Below are positions 24,181 to 34,588 of a DNA stretch of 64,000 nt, piece by piece. Under the pieces are notes generated by a model. That model saw nothing but the letters and a program-made list of their open reading frames with translations, searched no databases and was not told the DNA's origin. Both the position numbers and the translations under genes were made by a program. This stretch comes from Rothia nasimurium (GTDB taxonomy: Bacteria; Actinomycetota; Actinomycetes; Actinomycetales; Micrococcaceae), in assembly GCF_928381705.1 (NCBI RefSeq), contig NZ_CAKMSR010000010.1, forward strand, positions 1-64,000, written 5' to 3'. The stretch's first letter is position 1. Every line of letters begins with the position of its first letter.

Positions 24181-25932
24181 TTAGCTGACGACGTGGCCGG
24201 TTTCGTCCAGCAGCTTAGCGCGCAGTTCGCGGCGCTCAGCCTGGGCGTCCGGGTCGGGCAGCGGCACAGCGGCCAGCAGGCGCTGGGTGTAGACCTCGCG
24301 GGGGTGGCGCAGGATCTGCTCGCGCGGCCCCTGCTCTACGATTTCGCCGCGGCGCATCACCGCGATGCGGTCTGCCAGGGCGTCGATGACTGCCAGGTCG
24401 TGGGTGACGAAGAGGCAGGCGAAGCCCATTTCTTCCTGGAGCTCGCGGAAGAGTTCCAGCACGCGGGCCTGAACCGAAACGTCGAGTGCTGAGGTGGGTT
24501 CGTCCGCGATGAGTAGCTTGGGCTTGAGGGAGAGGGCGCGGGCGATGCCGACGCGCTGCTTCTGGCCGCCGGAGAGCTCGTGCGGGTAGCGGTTGCGGTA
24601 GGAGCGGGGGAGCTCTACTCGGTCGAGGAGCTCTTCGATGCGCTTCTGCAGCTCCGCACCCTTGGCGACGCCGGCCAGCATCATGGGCTCACCGATGGAT
24701 TCGCCGATGGGCAGGCGGGGGTTGAGGGAGGATGAGGGGTCCTGGAAGACCATACCCACGTGCTTGCGTACCTCGGCCAGGTCCTTGCGGCTGGGCTTGC
24801 GCATGTCGACGCCGCAGACGTTTAGCTCACCTTCGGCTACCTGTAGGAAGCCGACGGTTGCGCGGCCGATGGTGGACTTACCGGAGCCCGATTCACCCAC
24901 AAGACCCAGCACCTCACCGGCACGGATTTCGAGGTTAGCGCCGGTGACGGCGCGGAAGGGGCCAACCCGCCCCTGCTTGGGGTACTCGAGGGCGACGTCC
25001 TTGAGGGAGAGGATGACGTCGCCGGTGCGCTGGGGGGCTACCTGCTCTAGCAGGGCGGTGGCCGGACGCTGGTTTTCGGCGGCGTCGTCGATGGCGGCGT
25101 TCACGTCGATTTCGTCGCCACCCAGGTGGAGCACGGCACCGAGTAGGGCTTGGGTGTACTCGTGCTGGGGGTTGTTGAAGACCTCGTGAATCTCGCCGGT
25201 TTCAACGATCTGGCCGCGGCGCATGACGGCAACACGGTCGGCCAGGTCGGCGACCACGCCCATGTCGTGGGTGATCAGGATGATGGCTGAGTTGAGCTTC
25301 TTCTGCAGGTTGCGCATGAGCTCAAGAATTTCTGCCTGCACGGTCACGTCGAGTGCCGTGGTGGGCTCATCTGCAATGAGCAGTTTGGGGTTGGTGGAGA
25401 GCGACTGGGCGATCATGGCGCGCTGGCGCTGGCCACCGGACATCTGGTGGGGGTAGGAGTTGAAGGCTTTGATGGGGTCGGGCATTTCGACCATCTCAAG
25501 CATCTTGATGGCTTCTTCTTTAGCCTCTGCCGGTGAGACGTTCTTGTGCAGGCGCAGGGTTTCAACGATCTGGTCGCCCACGGTCATGACCGGGTTCATG
25601 GCGGTCATGGGTTCCTGGAAGATTACGGCGACTTCTTCACCGCGCACGCTGAGCAGCTCGGTGTTGGTCAGGCCGATGAGTTCGCGGCCGTTGAGCTTGA
25701 CGGAGCCGGTGACGCGGGCGTTCTTGGGCAGCAGCCCGATCATACCCATGGACGAAACGGACTTACCTGAGCCGGATTCACCCACAATGGCGAGGACCTC
25801 ACCGGCATGCACCTCGTAGTTGAGGTTCATGGCGGCGGGAACCCAGGTACGTTCGACGCCGAAGTCAACGCTGAGGTCGCGGACTTCGAGGACCGGCTGG
25901 GCGCCGGTTGGCTGAGTGGTTGGTGTATTCAC
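24181..25932 (-). CDS. Peptide ABC transporter, fused double ATPase (DppD-DppF type)
   Basis: A 583-residue protein with two complete ABC domains. The first has GESGSGKSVSS, the MSGGQRQR signature and ADEPTTALDVTVQAE. The second has GESGSGKSTIGR, LSGGQKQR and ADEPTSALDVSVQAR. Fusion of the two oligopeptide/dipeptide ATPases is common in actinobacteria. It serves the permeases and binding protein at 26722-31370, from which the PH-domain gene separates it. Start uncertain: GTG 25932 is used here, and an in-frame TTG at 25944 is possible. The sequence TTCCCAACTCTTGG at 25938-25951 also occurs upstream of the binding-protein gene. Confidence 0.93.
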   Translation of the reverse strand: MNTPTTQPTGAQPVLEVRDLSVDFGVERTWVPAAMNLNYEVHAGEVLAIVGESGSGKSVSSMGMIGLLPKNARVTGSVKLNGRELIGLTNTELLSVRGEEVAVIFQEPMTAMNPVMTVGDQIVETLRLHKNVSPAEAKEEAIKMLEMVEMPDPIKAFNSYPHQMSGGQRQRAMIAQSLSTNPKLLIADEPTTALDVTVQAEILELMRNLQKKLNSAIILITHDMGVVADLADRVAVMRRGQIVETGEIHEVFNNPQHEYTQALLGAVLHLGGDEIDVNAAIDDAAENQRPATALLEQVAPQRTGDVILSLKDVALEYPKQGRVGPFRAVTGANLEIRAGEVLGLVGESGSGKSTIGRATVGFLQVAEGELNVCGVDMRKPSRKDLAEVRKHVGMVFQDPSSSLNPRLPIGESIGEPMMLAGVAKGAELQKRIEELLDRVELPRSYRNRYPHELSGGQKQRVGIARALSLKPKLLIADEPTSALDVSVQARVLELFRELQEEMGFACLFVTHDLAVIDALADRIAVMRRGEIVEQGPREQILRHPREVYTQRLLAAVPLPDPDAQAERRELRAKLLDETGHVVS

Positions 25933-26009
25933 TGGTTTTCCCAACTCTTGGTTGTTTCTGTAGAAGATTGGTGTGGTTGAGCTGTCTCATCTGAGAGAAT
26001 CGAGAGACT

Positions 26010-26630
26010 ATGAAGTCTCAGTATTTGCAGAACCCTCCGGTTACCTTTCGCGTGAAGACCGCCCCTTTTTACACCTGGTGCGCTGTGCTGGTTGCAGCGA
26101 GCGTGCTGGTGGCCTTAGCTATCAGCGGTGGCCTTTCGGCCCTACTGACCGGCGGCTGGGGCGTGCTGTGGATGGCCTATACCGTCTGGTACGTGCTGGG
26201 CCGATCCCGCCTGGTTGCTGGTGCTGACGACATCACCATCTATAACCCCTTTGTAACCCACCGGGTCAATTACGCTGCCCTGATTGATATTTCAACCAAG
26301 TACCATCTGACCCTGGTGACTCCCACCAAGCGTTTTCAGGCTTTTGGTTTGCCGTCAAGCGGTATGGTGGCGTCCCTTTCTGCCCATCGTCAGGATCTTG
26401 AGCGTTTGCCCGCTATCACCTACGGTGCAGAGCGGTCAGTGCGCGCTTCGGATCTTCCGAATTCGGCGGCTGGGGCGGTTGCCCTGGTGCTGCGCGGCTA
26501 CTGGCAGGAGCTGGTGGAGGACGAGGCCCTGGGGGCGGTTGAGCCCCTTCAGCAGTCGCGGGTGGACGCCCGTGGGTTGGCTATTTTCGTCCTTTTGCTT
26601 CTGGCCGCTGTGGCTGGCTTAGTCTTCTAA
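26010..26630 (+). CDS. PH-domain-containing membrane protein
   Basis: A 206-residue protein with two N-terminal membrane segments (about 22-62), a bacterial PH-like domain (LVAGADDITIYNPFVTHRVNYAALIDI, about 70-130), and a C-terminal membrane helix. Such small actinobacterial proteins have no assigned function. It is divergent from the peptide transporter ATPase and convergent with the permease genes, so it interrupts the transporter cluster. Confidence 0.75.
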   Translation: MKSQYLQNPPVTFRVKTAPFYTWCAVLVAASVLVALAISGGLSALLTGGWGVLWMAYTVWYVLGRSRLVAGADDITIYNPFVTHRVNYAALIDISTKYHLTLVTPTKRFQAFGLPSSGMVASLSAHRQDLERLPAITYGAERSVRASDLPNSAAGAVALVLRGYWQELVEDEALGAVEPLQQSRVDARGLAIFVLLLLAAVAGLVF

Positions 26631-26676
26631 GCTTTCGGTAGGCCGGGAGGTTCTGCCTTCTCTATTCGGTTATTAA

Positions 26677-26710
26677 CGAGGCGGTGAGTGCTGGTGCGCT
26701 CACCGCCTCG
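26677..26710. terminator. Intrinsic terminator between convergent genes
   Basis: CGAGGCGGTGAG pairs with CTCACCGCCTCG around a 10-base loop. Confidence 0.8.
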
Positions 26711-26721
26711 TGCGATGAGAG

Positions 26722-27932
26722 CTACTTGTTCTGGGGTGAGCCTGCCGGGCCGTCCAGGTCCTGGTCAAGGGAGTCTGAGGTTCGGCTGCTGGCGGGGGTC
26801 TCTACCTCCGAGGCAATGGAAGCGTGCACGGTGGCGGTGCCAGCTCCGGCAGCGGCTGCTGCGGGAGCGGCTACAGAACCGTCGATGCCCACACCGTTTT
26901 CGGCTGAGTGGGCGGTGCGCTTGGTTGCCTTCTTGGGGTTGAACTTCTTCTGACGGGGGTCAAAGGCGTCACGCAGGCCATCGCCCACAAAGTTGACGGC
27001 CAGTGAAATCACCAGGATGAAGAGGCCGGGGAACCAGAAGAGCCAGGGGCGGGTGGAGAAGGCTGACTGGTTAGCTGAAATCAATGAACCCAGCGACCAG
27101 TCGGGGGCCTTAATACCGAAGCCCAGGTAGGAGAGCGCGGTCTCGGTCAAAATGGCGGAGCTCATCATCAGCGACACGTTCACGGTGACCACGCCGATGG
27201 CGTTGGGCAGGATGTGCTTGAAGATGATGCGCAGGTCCGAGGCACCTGCCAGACGGGCGGCGTCCACGAATTCGCGTTCACGCAGTGAAAGGAATTCCGC
27301 GCGCACCAGACGGGCCAGCGATGACCAGAAGAGCAGACCCACGACCACACCGAACATGATGGTGTTCCAGATGCCGTGGAAGTAGCTACCGGCTAGCTTA
27401 CCGAGCACGGCGGTCAGCAGCATCAGGGGGATGATGATGACCATGTCGGTAAAGCGCATGATGACGGCTTCAATCCAGCCGCGGTAGTAGCCTGCCAGGC
27501 CACCGAAGAGCACGCCAAGGAAGCCGGCGATGCTGGTAATCAGGATGACCACCAGGAAGGTGTTCTGCACACCGCGCATGGTCATGGCGAAGAGGTCACG
27601 GCCGGTGGCGTCCTGGCCAAACCAGTGCTGGGCGTTGGGGGCTGCACCGTTGACGATGGGGTTCATCTCGGTGTAGTTGTACTTCCACCAGCCGGGGATG
27701 GGGCCTACGCCGATGGAGGTAACCGCCAGCAGGAGCACGGCGATAAGAATCGCCAGGGAGATAACCGCACCGGTGTTCTGGCGGAAGCGCTTGCGCACAA
27801 TCTGGCCCTGGGTCTTACCCACGGACTCTTGAGCGCGGATATCGACGTTGGTTTCGACGGAGCGTAGTGCGGTGGTTTCGGTGGTGGGCTCCTTAGTGGG
27901 CCCTGAGCTGAGGTTCTTGTCGTTGGTGCTCA

Positions 27933-27933
<1 letters not shown>
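26722..27933 (-). CDS. Peptide ABC transporter permease (DppC/OppC type)
   Basis: A 403-residue permease with a hydrophilic N-terminal arm of about 55 residues, six membrane segments and the EAA-type loop DAARLAGASDLRIIFKHILPN. GQDATGRDLFAM is typical of OppC/DppC proteins. An Ala-rich, acidic C-terminal tail (about 345-403) is unusual. Its ATG overlaps the stop of the upstream permease gene (TAATG), so the two are coupled. Confidence 0.92.
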
Positions 27934-29465
<1,532 letters not shown>

Positions 29466-29530
29466 GATGAATCCTGATGGGTAGGGGAGTACACCCTGGG
29501 AATAGGAGGGTGCTCTCAAAACAGCCAGAG

Positions 29531-29558
29531 GCGCGGACGCTCGTGAGCGTCCGCGCCG
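29531..29558 (-). terminator. Intercistronic hairpin after the peptide-binding protein gene
   Basis: GGCGCGGACGCT pairs perfectly with AGCGTCCGCGCC around CGTG. There is no T-run, so it is more likely an mRNA-stabilising or partial terminator element between the highly expressed binding protein and the permeases. Confidence 0.75.
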
Positions 29559-29615
29559 TAGGGCAGTTACAGATTGTTAGTTGCCATCTGTAGCGTGACT
29601 AGAGCGTAACTGTAC

Positions 29616-31370
29616 TTACTCTGCGATGTCCCACTCTTCGATGTTCCAGGTCAGGGGCTGCTGACCGGGCTTGGGCTCTACACCGGTGATGGTGTCTGAA
29701 ACCGAGGTAACAGCGATGGACTGGAAGAGGGGCAGACCGTAGCCGTCCTTGAACAGTTCGCCGTCTGCCTGCATCTTCAGTTCTTCGATGCGGGCGGTGT
29801 CGGTGGTGGTCATGATTTCATCAGCTGCTGCGTCAACGGTTGCGTTGGAGTAGCCGGTGAAGTTGGAGGATGAACCGGTCTTGAAGGTCTGGCCCAGTGA
29901 GGAGTTACCTACACCTGAGGAAACCCAGCCGAAGATGGATGCCTCGTAGTCGCCACCGCCCAGCAGAGATGACCACTGCTCGCTACCGGCGTCAACAACC
30001 ACGAAGCCTGCCTTCTCAGCGGATTCCTTGATCATCTGGAAGGAGTTGATGCGGTTGGGGTTCTTGTTGTTGTAGAGGATGCGGATGGTGGGGGTCTGGC
30101 CGCCCAGCAGTTCCTTAGCCTTCTCGATGTTGGCGTCCATGTCGTCTGAGGGGTAATCAGAGGAGTTGTTGGACTCAACGGTCTTGGCGTAGTTCTCAGC
30201 GTCGGAAGCTACGTAGAGCTGGGAGTTCAGAACCTCAGCGTTGGCGTCCATGGGCTTGATCAGCTTGTCAACGATGTCCTGGCGGGGAACGGTCAGCAGG
30301 AAGGCCTTACGGACGTTCTCGTCAGCGAAGGGTGAGCCTTCCTTGACGTTCAGGTCGAGGTGGTCGTAAGCCTGGTCGGGCTGGGTTTCGGTGACAACGC
30401 CGCTCAGAGCTTCAAGCTGGGAGACGGTGTCGATGGAGGCCTGGGGGGCAACGGCGTTGACTTCGCCGTTCTGCAGAGCCTGAATCTGGGTTGCAACGTC
30501 GCCCTGAACCTTGAGCACAACTTCGCCAATAGCGGGCTTCTTGTCACCCTGGTAGTTGGGGTTGGCGGTCAGAGTAACTGACTGGTTCTCTTCAACGGCG
30601 GTGACCAGGTAGGGGCCGTTACCGACGGTGAGAGCCTCGTTGGCAGGCATGGTGGTGGTGTTGTAGCCGGTGTTCCAGGCATCTGCAATCTTGCGCAGCT
30701 GCTCGTTTTCTTCACCGGGGGTTGCGGTCTCGATAGCTTCGATGAGCTCGTCTTCGGTCATGCCGGCCAGCTCAGCGACAACGTGGGCAGGCTTGTCGAT
30801 GTCGTAAGCGATTTCCCAGTCAGCGAAAGCCTTGGGGTAGGTGAAGGAGATGGAGCGGCCGTCTTCGCTCACAACGGGGACCTCTGCGCCGCCGAGGCCA
30901 GCGGTTTCACCTGCGAAGTCGAAGTAGGTGAGTTCGCCGTCTTCGCTGTCGAAGTGGCCTGACTGAGCAGCCCATGCCAGGAGCAGGTCGCCCTTGTCGA
31001 TGTCGTTGCCATCTGACCACTTCTGGTCGTCGTTGACCTTGTAGTCAACCTTGATGCCTTCGCCCTCTTCAGTCATGGAGTAGGTGCCGAACCACTCGTT
31101 GTGGCGGATGTCGAAGGTGTTGGTGATGGTGTAGAAGCCACGGTTGGTCATCTGAGCGATGATGCCGTTGGTGTCTGAGTTACCTTCAGCGGTGCCTACG
31201 TTCAGTGAGGAGAAAACGTTGGTGATAGCAATTGAAACTGACTTGTCTGATGCAGCTGCGTCGGAGCCTGAGGTGCTGGAGGCGCCGGTGTCGGAGCTGG
31301 CGCAGGCTGAGAGAGCCAGGGCAGCTACAGCTGAGAGGCCGAGAGCTGAGGAAATGCGGGTCTTGCGCAT
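29616..31370 (-). CDS. Peptide ABC transporter substrate-binding lipoprotein (family 5)
   Basis: A 584-residue lipoprotein with signal sequence and lipobox ALSAC (C23), a Ser/Thr/Ala linker and a family-5 solute-binding fold. The LTANPNYQGDKKP segment and GLPLFQSIAVTSVSDT near the end fit DppA/OppA. It delivers oligopeptides to the permeases encoded downstream. Its codons show the strong bias of a highly expressed gene (many AAG, GAG and GTT choices). Confidence 0.92.
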   Translation of the reverse strand: MRKTRISSALGLSAVAALALSACASSDTGASSTSGSDAAASDKSVSIAITNVFSSLNVGTAEGNSDTNGIIAQMTNRGFYTITNTFDIRHNEWFGTYSMTEEGEGIKVDYKVNDDQKWSDGNDIDKGDLLLAWAAQSGHFDSEDGELTYFDFAGETAGLGGAEVPVVSEDGRSISFTYPKAFADWEIAYDIDKPAHVVAELAGMTEDELIEAIETATPGEENEQLRKIADAWNTGYNTTTMPANEALTVGNGPYLVTAVEENQSVTLTANPNYQGDKKPAIGEVVLKVQGDVATQIQALQNGEVNAVAPQASIDTVSQLEALSGVVTETQPDQAYDHLDLNVKEGSPFADENVRKAFLLTVPRQDIVDKLIKPMDANAEVLNSQLYVASDAENYAKTVESNNSSDYPSDDMDANIEKAKELLGGQTPTIRILYNNKNPNRINSFQMIKESAEKAGFVVVDAGSEQWSSLLGGGDYEASIFGWVSSGVGNSSLGQTFKTGSSSNFTGYSNATVDAAADEIMTTTDTARIEELKMQADGELFKDGYGLPLFQSIAVTSVSDTITGVEPKPGQQPLTWNIEEWDIAE

Positions 31371-31449
31371 TAGTGTCTCCTTGCTGAAAAGGGGAAATGT
31401 ATGTTGTGGTCCGCGATCTTCACCCTGTGTGTGCGGGGCGGCGCAAGCC

Positions 31450-31530
31450 TTCCCAACTCTTGGGTGTGGTGAATCACACGATGTGTAATGTATATACTAG
31501 GTCACTTTTGGGGAACTGCGCCACAAAAAC
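31450..31530 (-). promoter_or_regulatory. Promoter region of the peptide importer
   Basis: The region 31371-31623 holds no gene. It includes the palindrome CCCAACTCTTGGG (31452-31464), whose 14-base form TTCCCAACTCTTGG recurs exactly at the start of the ATPase gene (25938-25951). Next to it is a GTGTGGTGAATCACAC palindrome, then an AT-rich stretch with TATATACTA that could hold the -10. Confidence 0.5.
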
Positions 31531-31623
31531 CCCTGTTTATATGTAAAACTCTTCAAAAAAATGTAAAAAATACGTTACAGCGTCTTTTTAGCTCATGAAT
31601 TTGGCGTAGCTTTTCTTCTTTTG

Positions 31624-32103
31624 CTATCGCTCGATGGGGCGCACCATGTGCACGTGCTCGATACCCGCTTCCAGGTAGGGCTCCCCCACAACTTCAAAGC
31701 CTGCCGCCCCGTAGTAGCTCTCTGCTAGGTAGGCCTGGGCGCTAATAGAGATGCGTTCGGCCTCAGTGTTTTCTTCAATCCAGGTCAGTGCCTCATTGAG
31801 TAGGCGGCGGCCCAAGCCGGTGCCGCGGACGTCCGGATGTACTGCCACCCGACCCAGCGTCCAGGCACCGGGATCAGCCGGGTGGGACTCGTCCGAGAAT
31901 GTCGCCAAATCGAAAAGCCGCAGATAGGCCAGCACCTCACCGCGCTCATTGGCGTGGAAGAAGTGCAGGGCCTGCCGGTCTGCCCGGTCGATTTCGTTCT
32001 CTTCGGTAATCTTCTGGCCCACCACAAAGACCAGCCCGCGCAGCAGGTAAATCTCGTTGAGTTCATCAAGAGTCAGGTCATAAAAGGATTTCACGGTAAA
32101 CAT
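31624..32103 (-). CDS. GNAT acetyltransferase, ElaA-like
   Basis: A 159-residue GNAT protein. The N-terminus (LTLDELNEIYLLRGLVFVVGQ) and the following DRADRQALHFF match the ElaA subgroup. The acetyl-CoA motif is VAVHPDVRGTGLGRRLLNEAL (about 91-111). The substrate is unknown. It lies downstream of the PTS gene with its own promoter region. Confidence 0.87.
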   Translation of the reverse strand: MFTVKSFYDLTLDELNEIYLLRGLVFVVGQKITEENEIDRADRQALHFFHANERGEVLAYLRLFDLATFSDESHPADPGAWTLGRVAVHPDVRGTGLGRRLLNEALTWIEENTEAERISISAQAYLAESYYGAAGFEVVGEPYLEAGIEHVHMVRPIER

Positions 32104-32178
32104 ACAGTCATTCTAAAACCCGTTGAACTGCGCTTACTACCGGGCAGTAACTATGAGATTTGCTTAAAGGCATAGAAA

Positions 32179-32216
32179 GCCGCCCCGCACCGTCCGGAAG
32201 GACGATACGGGGCGGC
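32179..32216. terminator. Hairpin terminator after the PTS gene
   Basis: GCCGCCCCG pairs with CGGGGCGGC, with an inner GTCC/GGAC stem. The left arm resembles those of the hairpins at 20379 and 44551. Confidence 0.8.
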
Positions 32217-32236
32217 ACACCTAGGCTGCGGCGGGA

Positions 32237-34339
32237 TTACTTGGTGGTAACCTTCAGCAGCTCAGAGCCGGGCTGGACGGCGCCGGTAGCGCCCTCAACC
32301 TCAGCGAAGCGGTTGGTATTGGTGACCAGAACGGGGGTTACCAGGGAGTAGCCGGCGTTCTTGATGATCTCGGGGTCGAAGGTCAGCAGGATGTCGCCGG
32401 GATTGACGCGCTGGCCCTTTTCAACCTTCACGTCGAAGCCTTCGCCGTTCAGGTTGACGGTGTCGATACCCACGTGAATGAGAAGTTCTACACCGTTGTC
32501 GAGCTTCAGGCCTACAGCGTGGCCGGAGGGCATAGTGACAGAAACCTTACCGGCTGCGGGTGCTACCACGGTGTTGCCGGTGGGAACGATTGCCGCACCC
32601 TTGCCGAGCTTTTCGGCGGCAAAGATGGGGTCGGGGGTCTCAGACAGGGGAACTGCCTGGCCTTCGAGGGGGGATGCCATGGTCAGGACGGTGCCTGCTG
32701 CGGGTGCTGCTGCCTCTTCAGCGGCCCAGGGGGTAGCTGAGGTGGTGGCGGCGTCCGCTTCGTTGCGAACCTCGGTGGCTGCGGGGGTAGCTGCCTCGGC
32801 AGCGGACTCGCCGATGCCGGTTTCTGCAACGGCTGCGGCCTTGGCGGCAGCTTCAGCCTTCTGGTCCTTGGACTCGTAACCGAAAATCAGTACACCTGCC
32901 ATAGCGCCGAAGAAGGCGATGGCCAGACCAATCATGTAGAGGTACCAGGGCTGCATTGCGGGGATAGAAATCAGCGAGGTGAAGGCGAAGGCGTAGGACT
33001 TAACACCCAGGGCTGAGATGGTGGCACCACCGATGATGGCGGGGACCAGAATCAGGGGGAAGACACGCTTGTAGCGCAGGACGATGCCGTAGAGGGAGGG
33101 CTCGGAGATACCACCGAGCAGACCCGAGGCGGCCGCACCGACAGCGGTCTGGCGCAGTTCCTTGTTGCGGCGAGCCACAATAGCAACACCGGTGACAACG
33201 CCGAAGACGGCGAAGTTGTAGGCGCCCATGGGGGACTGGATGAAGTCCACACCGTCGGTCTGCAGGTTGTTAATCATGACGGCGTTCAGGGGCCAGTGCA
33301 GACCCAGGGGAACCATGAAGAGGTAGAGACCGGCGATGAGGCCGCCGACCAGCCAGGGGGCGATTTCGTTAACGCCGCCGATGAAGTCAGAGATAGCCAG
33401 AGCGAACTTGATGCCGATAGGGCCGATCAGGAAGGCGGTCAGGGGTACCAGAATCATGACGGAGAGCATGGGCACGAACACCATGTGCAGCATGGTGGGG
33501 ATGACCTTCTTCAGGAAGCGCTCCAGGGGAGCCAGCAGGGCTGCTGCGAAGAGGGGCGGGAAGATCTGGCCGGTGTAGTTCATGACGTACAGGGGCAGGT
33601 CGAGACCCAGGAAGGGGACGCGGACGACGCCGTCCACTGCGATGTCTGCAAAGCCCTGGAAGGTGCCGGTCATGAGGGCTGCGGGGATAGCCGCACCGAC
33701 CCACATGTTGGCGCCCAGGCGCTTAGCTGCGGTTGCGCCCAGCATGATGGGCATGAACTGCAGGACTGACAGGGAGGCTGCCAGCATGATGAACCAGAAG
33801 GGGAAGGCTGCGCGCCACTCGTTGAGCATGGCGGCTGCGGCATCGGCGTCGGCCAGGCGGGGGCCGTTGACGATGTCGATGTTAACGACCTGGCCGGTGA
33901 GGTCGGTGTACTGACCGAAGTAGCCCAGCTGCTGCAGGAAGACGATCAGGGTCAGAATCATAGAGGTGCCCAGCAGCGCCCAGAGGATGGGGCGGAAGGA
34001 GTCTGAGAGCACGTCGAAGACGCGGGTCAGGGCGCCGGCCTTCTTCTCGTCGGTGGCTACTGCGCCCTTGGAGGAGCTTTCGCCAACGGAGCTCATGCCG
34101 GGCAACTTGACCATTTCGTTGTAGACCGATTCGACCTTGTCGCCGAGGACGACCTGGGTCTGGCCGGACTGCTCGATGATGGAGAGCACACCGGGGATGT
34201 TTTCGATTTTGGTGCGGTCGATGGCGCTGTTGGACTTGGGGGTCACGCGCAGGCGGGTGGCGCAGTGGGTAAAGTGCGAGATGTTCTCGGGGCCGCCCAG
34301 GCCTTCGAGGATCTTCTCGCCCATCTGTGAGTTATTCAC
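32237..34339 (-). CDS. PTS beta-glucoside-type transporter, EIIBCA
   Basis: A 700-residue sugar permease with all three PTS domains. EIIB comes first, with the phosphocysteine in HFTHCATRLRV (C27). EIIC follows with about ten membrane segments (about 105-480) and the GGISEPSLYG signature. After an Ala-rich linker, EIIA carries the phosphohistidine in LLIHVGIDTVNLNGEGF. The B-C-A order is that of the BglF/BglP beta-glucoside family. The start is GTG 34339. The leader carries an RNA antiterminator site and terminator (34389-34526) for a LicT/BglG-type regulator, which supports an aryl-beta-glucoside or related sugar. No such regulator gene is in the window. Confidence 0.93.
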   Translation of the reverse strand: MNNSQMGEKILEGLGGPENISHFTHCATRLRVTPKSNSAIDRTKIENIPGVLSIIEQSGQTQVVLGDKVESVYNEMVKLPGMSSVGESSSKGAVATDEKKAGALTRVFDVLSDSFRPILWALLGTSMILTLIVFLQQLGYFGQYTDLTGQVVNIDIVNGPRLADADAAAAMLNEWRAAFPFWFIMLAASLSVLQFMPIMLGATAAKRLGANMWVGAAIPAALMTGTFQGFADIAVDGVVRVPFLGLDLPLYVMNYTGQIFPPLFAAALLAPLERFLKKVIPTMLHMVFVPMLSVMILVPLTAFLIGPIGIKFALAISDFIGGVNEIAPWLVGGLIAGLYLFMVPLGLHWPLNAVMINNLQTDGVDFIQSPMGAYNFAVFGVVTGVAIVARRNKELRQTAVGAAASGLLGGISEPSLYGIVLRYKRVFPLILVPAIIGGATISALGVKSYAFAFTSLISIPAMQPWYLYMIGLAIAFFGAMAGVLIFGYESKDQKAEAAAKAAAVAETGIGESAAEAATPAATEVRNEADAATTSATPWAAEEAAAPAAGTVLTMASPLEGQAVPLSETPDPIFAAEKLGKGAAIVPTGNTVVAPAAGKVSVTMPSGHAVGLKLDNGVELLIHVGIDTVNLNGEGFDVKVEKGQRVNPGDILLTFDPEIIKNAGYSLVTPVLVTNTNRFAEVEGATGAVQPGSELLKVTTK

Positions 34340-34388
34340 GGGTGGAACCTTACTGGTGTGTGCGGATTGCTAGCTGTTAAGACGAAAA

Positions 34389-34526
34389 AGACCCGAGTTG
34401 CTTATCGAACCGTGTGCCCTGATGAGGGTAGACGGGTGCTCACAGGTAGGGCGCGTGTGCGGGTGCACAGGTGCCGTGGTGAGCTGATAGCAACTCAGGT
34501 CTTGCCTGCTTAACCAGTAACAATCC
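34389..34526 (-). promoter_or_regulatory. LicT/BglG antiterminator target (RAT) and overlapping terminator
   Basis: On the minus strand the RAT spans 34526-34498: it begins GGATTGTTACTG and ends GCAGGCAAGACC, nearly the LicT consensus. Its last bases start the left arm of a terminator, AGACCTGAGTTGCT (34502-34489). This arm pairs across a long loop with AGCAACTCGGGTCT, followed by TTTTT (34388-34384). The two structures are mutually exclusive, so a sugar-activated BglG-family protein would be needed for transcription of the PTS gene. Confidence 0.88.
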
Positions 34527-34588
34527 TGATGATTGACTACATAGAGTGGGGCTTTCACCCCGTTCGTGGTCAAGCGTACTCCCAGAGC

